NCBI RefSeq assembly: GCF_040545875.1
Contig: NZ_JBEPMR010000010.1
DNA from: Faecalicatena_A orotica
GTDB taxonomy: Bacteria > Bacillota > Clostridia > Lachnospirales > Lachnospiraceae
Reading direction: 5' to 3' (one strand)
Length of the DNA: 64,000 nucleotides
Shown here piece by piece: positions 60,769 to 64,000 of this stretch. The notes beneath the pieces were generated by a model. It was given only the letters and a program-made list of their open reading frames with translations. It was not told where the DNA came from and made no database searches. Each line of letters begins with the position of its first letter. Position 1 is the first letter of the stretch. The translations under genes and the position numbers were made by a program.

Positions 60769-63142
60769 AGCTGCTTCTCCTCTCCTGTGTCACATCTGCG
60801 CAAAAACATCTCTTTGTCCGTTCTGCCTTCATAGAATTTTCTAAGACATATTCTTTCATTAATACAGTATCATCACTGTTACGTCCAATTTCGAATAAGA
60901 ATTTTCCTTTTTCGACCACCCATTTACCCTGTCTATCTTCAAACGCAAACTGACTTAAATTTCCCCTGAATATAATCAAAGCTTTTTCCTCTGGTTCAAG
61001 TTCCACCCTGCAGAATCCAAGCAACTCTTTTCTGGGTCTTACAACTGATGCATATTCATCCTTTCCATAAAGCTGCACAACATCTGCTCCAAATACTTTT
61101 CCTTTATTCTGTATCGAAATCTGAATTTCATAACTTCCATCGGGGCCTGCAGCAAGCCGCATCTGAGAATACTCAAACTTCGTATAAGATAATCCATATC
61201 CAAATGGACACTGCGCTTTCCTGATTTCATCCATATATCCATCTTTATTAACGATGAAATCTCCTGTACATTCCCGTATTGATTCAATATTCGAACCATT
61301 TCTCTGGCTAAAGTAGATTGGCATCTGTCCCGTTGATCTTGGAATATCTACTGGTAGACGTCCCGACGGATTATAGTTTCCTGATATCACATCTGCAAGT
61401 GCAATACCTCCCCACTCGCCTGGAAGCCATGCCTCAATAACTGCGCGTGCATTTTCATAAATAAATGGACTTACGAGAGGGCGGCCATCTGTATGAACCA
61501 CAATCATATTTGAATTGTGCTGGTACAATTCCTGAACCAGTTTCTCCTGATCTCCAGATAACTCAACACGTGCAGCGTCAATTCCCTCTCCTGAAGTGCA
61601 AGTTCTTCCCACACCATTCTTGCCCCCGACACACACAAGAACAAGTTCTGACTCATCTGCAAGTTTAAGTGCATGATTCCATTCATATGCCTTAACCAAT
61701 TCACCATTTTCCACCGAAAAACCTTTTTCATAGGAAATATCATGAAATTGTTCCTTTAATGCTTCAACTAACGTTTTTGCATATGGATACTGATTCTGAA
61801 GAATCTGATTCATATCTTCCAGCGTTATTTTTTTTGCATCCCCCTTCACCTCTGTTCTGACCCCGGCCATTCCGATCGCATCCCTGTCTGATGCCATATC
61901 AAGAAGCATCTCCAGTGTACCAGCCATTGTATATGCACCAAACATATGGCGAAGGCTATCAGCCGGCTGGCCGATAATTCCGATCTTTATTTTTTTACTT
62001 TTAATTGGCAGGATTCCATCATTCTTTAAGAGGGTCATCGACTGATAAGCACATCTTTTCGCCACACGAATACTTTCTTTATTGTCGAAGCACTCTTCCT
62101 TGTATTCTGGATACGGATGTTCAAAAAGACCTAATCTAAATTTCAATGTCAAAATACGATATACAGCCTCATCTACTAGTTTCTCTGATATTAACCCCTC
62201 ATGAACTGCTTCCTGCAGCTCTGGATATAAAAATTTCGAAGGAAATTCAATATCCATACCAGCTTCCAGTGCTGCAACTGCAGCATCTTTTTTAGATTCT
62301 GCCAGCTTATAAGGAGCTATGATACGGTCAAGACTGTGATAATCACTCACTGTTACCCCTTGAAACCCCATCTTATCTCTTAAAAGTGTTCGTAGATATT
62401 TTTCAGATGCACAAAACGGTTCACCATTAACTTCGCCATATGAATTCATAACTGCCATCAAATTTGCATCGTTGATTACTGCCTCGAACGGTTTTGCTAT
62501 CACCTCTTCCAATTCTCTTTCATCAACGACTGCCCGTGTCTGATTGATTCCTGCTTCTGGCTGTGCACAGCCAAGAAAATGCTTTGCAGTTGCTGCAACC
62601 TGTTCACCTGCTTTTCCACTCTGTAATTCGCATACAAATGCAGTTCCCATTCTGGATACCAGCGTTGGGTCCCCACCGTACGTCTCCGCAATTCTTCCAT
62701 AGCGGAAATCTCTTGCAAGGTCAAGCACTGGCGATAATGTCTGTGAGATCCCCATAGCACGCAGCTGCTTCCTGATTACACGAGCCATATCTGTTACATT
62801 TTCTTCGTTAAATGTAGCTGCCGAACCTATCGGGAGTCCAAAAGACGCACATCCTTTATGTATAGGCCCTGCCAAAGATTCTGTATGGAAAATTGCCGGA
62901 ATATGGAGTCTGGATGCCTCCATAATTTTTGTTTGGTAGTTTTCTATCATATCTGAGATTTCTTTTGGACTTTCACCACCATTGATTACTCCCACTGCCC
63001 CAACATGTACATCCCTATCCGCCGTTGGATCCGTAACCAGATAACAACATAACTGCTCCACCTTTTCTTCCAACGTCATTCGTTTTAAAAGATCATCTGC
63101 ACGTTCCTTTGGCTGATAAACAGCATCTAAATACTTCTCCAT
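60743..63142 (-). CDS. Glycoside hydrolase family 3, cytosolic beta-glycosidase
   Basis: A 799-residue enzyme with no signal peptide. N-terminal (alpha/beta)8 domain with AKHFLGC and the catalytic nucleophile region GVTVSDYHSL (Asp near residue 272), then an (alpha/beta)6-type domain with TDGRPLVSP, and a C-terminal FnIII-like domain (CPFGYGLSYTKFEYSQM to QLYGKDEYASVVRPRKELLGF). GGGAGG precedes the ATG. Works in the cytosol on sugars brought in by the symporter. Specificity among glucoside, xyloside and others cannot be decided. Confidence 0.93.
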   Translation of the reverse strand: MEKYLDAVYQPKERADDLLKRMTLEEKVEQLCCYLVTDPTADRDVHVGAVGVINGGESPKEISDMIENYQTKIMEASRLHIPAIFHTESLAGPIHKGCASFGLPIGSAATFNEENVTDMARVIRKQLRAMGISQTLSPVLDLARDFRYGRIAETYGGDPTLVSRMGTAFVCELQSGKAGEQVAATAKHFLGCAQPEAGINQTRAVVDERELEEVIAKPFEAVINDANLMAVMNSYGEVNGEPFCASEKYLRTLLRDKMGFQGVTVSDYHSLDRIIAPYKLAESKKDAAVAALEAGMDIEFPSKFLYPELQEAVHEGLISEKLVDEAVYRILTLKFRLGLFEHPYPEYKEECFDNKESIRVAKRCAYQSMTLLKNDGILPIKSKKIKIGIIGQPADSLRHMFGAYTMAGTLEMLLDMASDRDAIGMAGVRTEVKGDAKKITLEDMNQILQNQYPYAKTLVEALKEQFHDISYEKGFSVENGELVKAYEWNHALKLADESELVLVCVGGKNGVGRTCTSGEGIDAARVELSGDQEKLVQELYQHNSNMIVVHTDGRPLVSPFIYENARAVIEAWLPGEWGGIALADVISGNYNPSGRLPVDIPRSTGQMPIYFSQRNGSNIESIRECTGDFIVNKDGYMDEIRKAQCPFGYGLSYTKFEYSQMRLAAGPDGSYEIQISIQNKGKVFGADVVQLYGKDEYASVVRPRKELLGFCRVELEPEEKALIIFRGNLSQFAFEDRQGKWVVEKGKFLFEIGRNSDDTVLMKEYVLENSMKAERTKRCFCADVTQERRSSYDTYERTI

Positions 63143-63323
63143 AAAACATAACCTCCCTGCTCTGACTTATATGTGTTGACTTACTCCATGCTTCCTATTA
63201 TAATTATGTTTTTTGACGAATATAATTAGATTTTATGCTAATTTTTACCTGTGATATTGTCTTTTTCTATCATTTGTTTTATCATAAGATTATGATTAAC
63301 CGGAAAAATGGGAGGATATATTT
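63143..63323. promoter_or_regulatory. Divergent regulatory gap of the glycosidase operon
   Basis: 181 AT-rich bases between the GH3 start and the AraC start. On the minus strand a good -10 (TATAAT) lies near 63198-63203, but the -35 position is poor, as expected for an activator-dependent promoter. No dyad stood out. Confidence 0.4.
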
Positions 63324-64000
63324 ATGAGAAAGTCTTCTTTCATACGAGAAAGCATCACTATTGAGCCAAATTTAGATATTGGTTTCGTAGAAGTTACCCC
63401 TGAAATGATTCGGCCATACACTCCCTACCACTGGCATGATAGTTATGAAATTATCTATGTCATGTCCGGTTCTATGACTGTACAGACATTACCCGTGTCC
63501 AAAACCACTTATGTAAGCGGCTCTGTTATCTGTACCCCACCATATCAGATCCATGATATTACAGCCTCAAAGGATACTCACTTTATACTTGCTATGATTC
63601 CCTCTGAAGTTATGCGTAAATATATCCCAGATTTGGATCAGATTACATTTATGATTCCTAAAGTTGTTACTTCTGAGATTGAGCGGACGAAACTGGAAAC
63701 TCTTCAAAAAACAATGTATCAAATGCTGGTAGCAATTACGTTTCAGGAACATGGATACCTGCTCCGTTTCCAAAGTTCATTTTTTGAATTAATGTATCAG
63801 CTCTACCACAATTATTCTCATTACAACAAGCCAGCAACGCAAATTGACAAAAACTATGAACGTCTGCAGCAAATTCTTTCCTATGTACAGGATCATTACA
63901 CAAGCGTAATTACGATAGATGAAATATCATCCTATGTTAATTTACAACCACAATATTTTTGTCATTTTTTCAAAAAATATATGGGACAGTCCTTTTTAAG
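63324..64000 (+). CDS. AraC-family regulator, cut by the window edge
   Basis: First 225 residues of an AraC/cupin regulator. The N-terminal cupin contains YHWHDSYEIIYVMSG, the form common in sugar-responsive members; the first helix-turn-helix begins at ITIDEISSYVNLQPQYFCHFFKKYMG just before the edge. GGAGG lies eight bases before the ATG at 63324. Divergent from the GH3-GPH-NIPSNAP operon, so it is probably its activator. The second helix-turn-helix lies beyond base 64000. Confidence 0.9.
   Translation, partial: MRKSSFIRESITIEPNLDIGFVEVTPEMIRPYTPYHWHDSYEIIYVMSGSMTVQTLPVSKTTYVSGSVICTPPYQIHDITASKDTHFILAMIPSEVMRKYIPDLDQITFMIPKVVTSEIERTKLETLQKTMYQMLVAITFQEHGYLLRFQSSFFELMYQLYHNYSHYNKPATQIDKNYERLQQILSYVQDHYTSVITIDEISSYVNLQPQYFCHFFKKYMGQSFL

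Overview
The window looks like a chromosomal segment of an anaerobic, spore-forming Clostridia, most likely a gut Lachnospiraceae. This is an inference from the strong AGGAGG-type ribosome sites, the oxygen-independent cobalamin pathway, a LysM/GH18 cortex-lytic-type protein, DUF5058, and a GPH symporter with a cytosolic GH3. No rRNA, phage, plasmid origin, CRISPR array or intact insertion sequence was seen. Most genes lie on the minus strand.

Layout. 0.2-4.6 kb: a LysR regulator, then a convergent MarR-controlled operon of two ArsA/Get3-like ATPases around a 78-residue protein, bordered by short hairpin repeats. 4.7-4.8 kb: tRNA-Gly(CCC). 5.1-7.1 kb: an AraC/GyrI-type regulator with a C45-like hydrolase. 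7.3-8.2 kb: two related small coiled-coil proteins, one expanded by 16 heptads. 8.2-34.3 kb: a 26-gene cobalamin operon transcribed leftward from one promoter and one cobalamin riboswitch. It carries cobalt uptake (cbiMNQO), corrin ring synthesis (cbiK, D, L, F, H, ET, C, A and sirC), tetrapyrrole steps (hemC, cobA-hemD), late steps (cobQ, cobD, cbiB, cobC, cobS, cobT, cobU) and, embedded in it, a complete Opp/Dpp-type peptide ABC transporter. The two ring-contraction/reduction genes missing from the operon, cbiG and cobK, form a separate unit at 39.3-41.2 kb whose predicted promoter leaves no room for a leader. 34.5-39.3 kb: a corrinoid methyl-carrier protein, a second cobalamin riboswitch with its own terminator, a large ASKHA/2Fe-2S corrinoid activator, and a divergent PocR/AraC regulator.

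41.4-54.2 kb is a signalling region: a membrane diguanylate cyclase, a Cu/Zn superoxide dismutase-like protein, the LysM-GH18 protein, and an operon of REC-GGDEF-EAL, hybrid kinase, Hpt protein and second hybrid kinase, apparently a phosphorelay converging on c-di-GMP hydrolysis. 54.2-59.0 kb holds an asparaginase, an M20 amidohydrolase and two membrane proteins (one DUF5058), divergent from a LysR gene whose promoter carries a dyad. 59.0-64.0 kb holds a GH3 glycosidase, GPH symporter and NIPSNAP-like protein, divergent from an AraC regulator cut by the window edge.

Together the centre of the window makes cobalamin, imports cobalt for it, senses it twice through RNA, and uses it in a corrinoid protein system. 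hemA, hemL and hemB are absent while a Dpp-like transporter sits beside hemC and hemD, which suggests import of a tetrapyrrole precursor such as 5-aminolevulinate. That is the most attractive functional hypothesis here.
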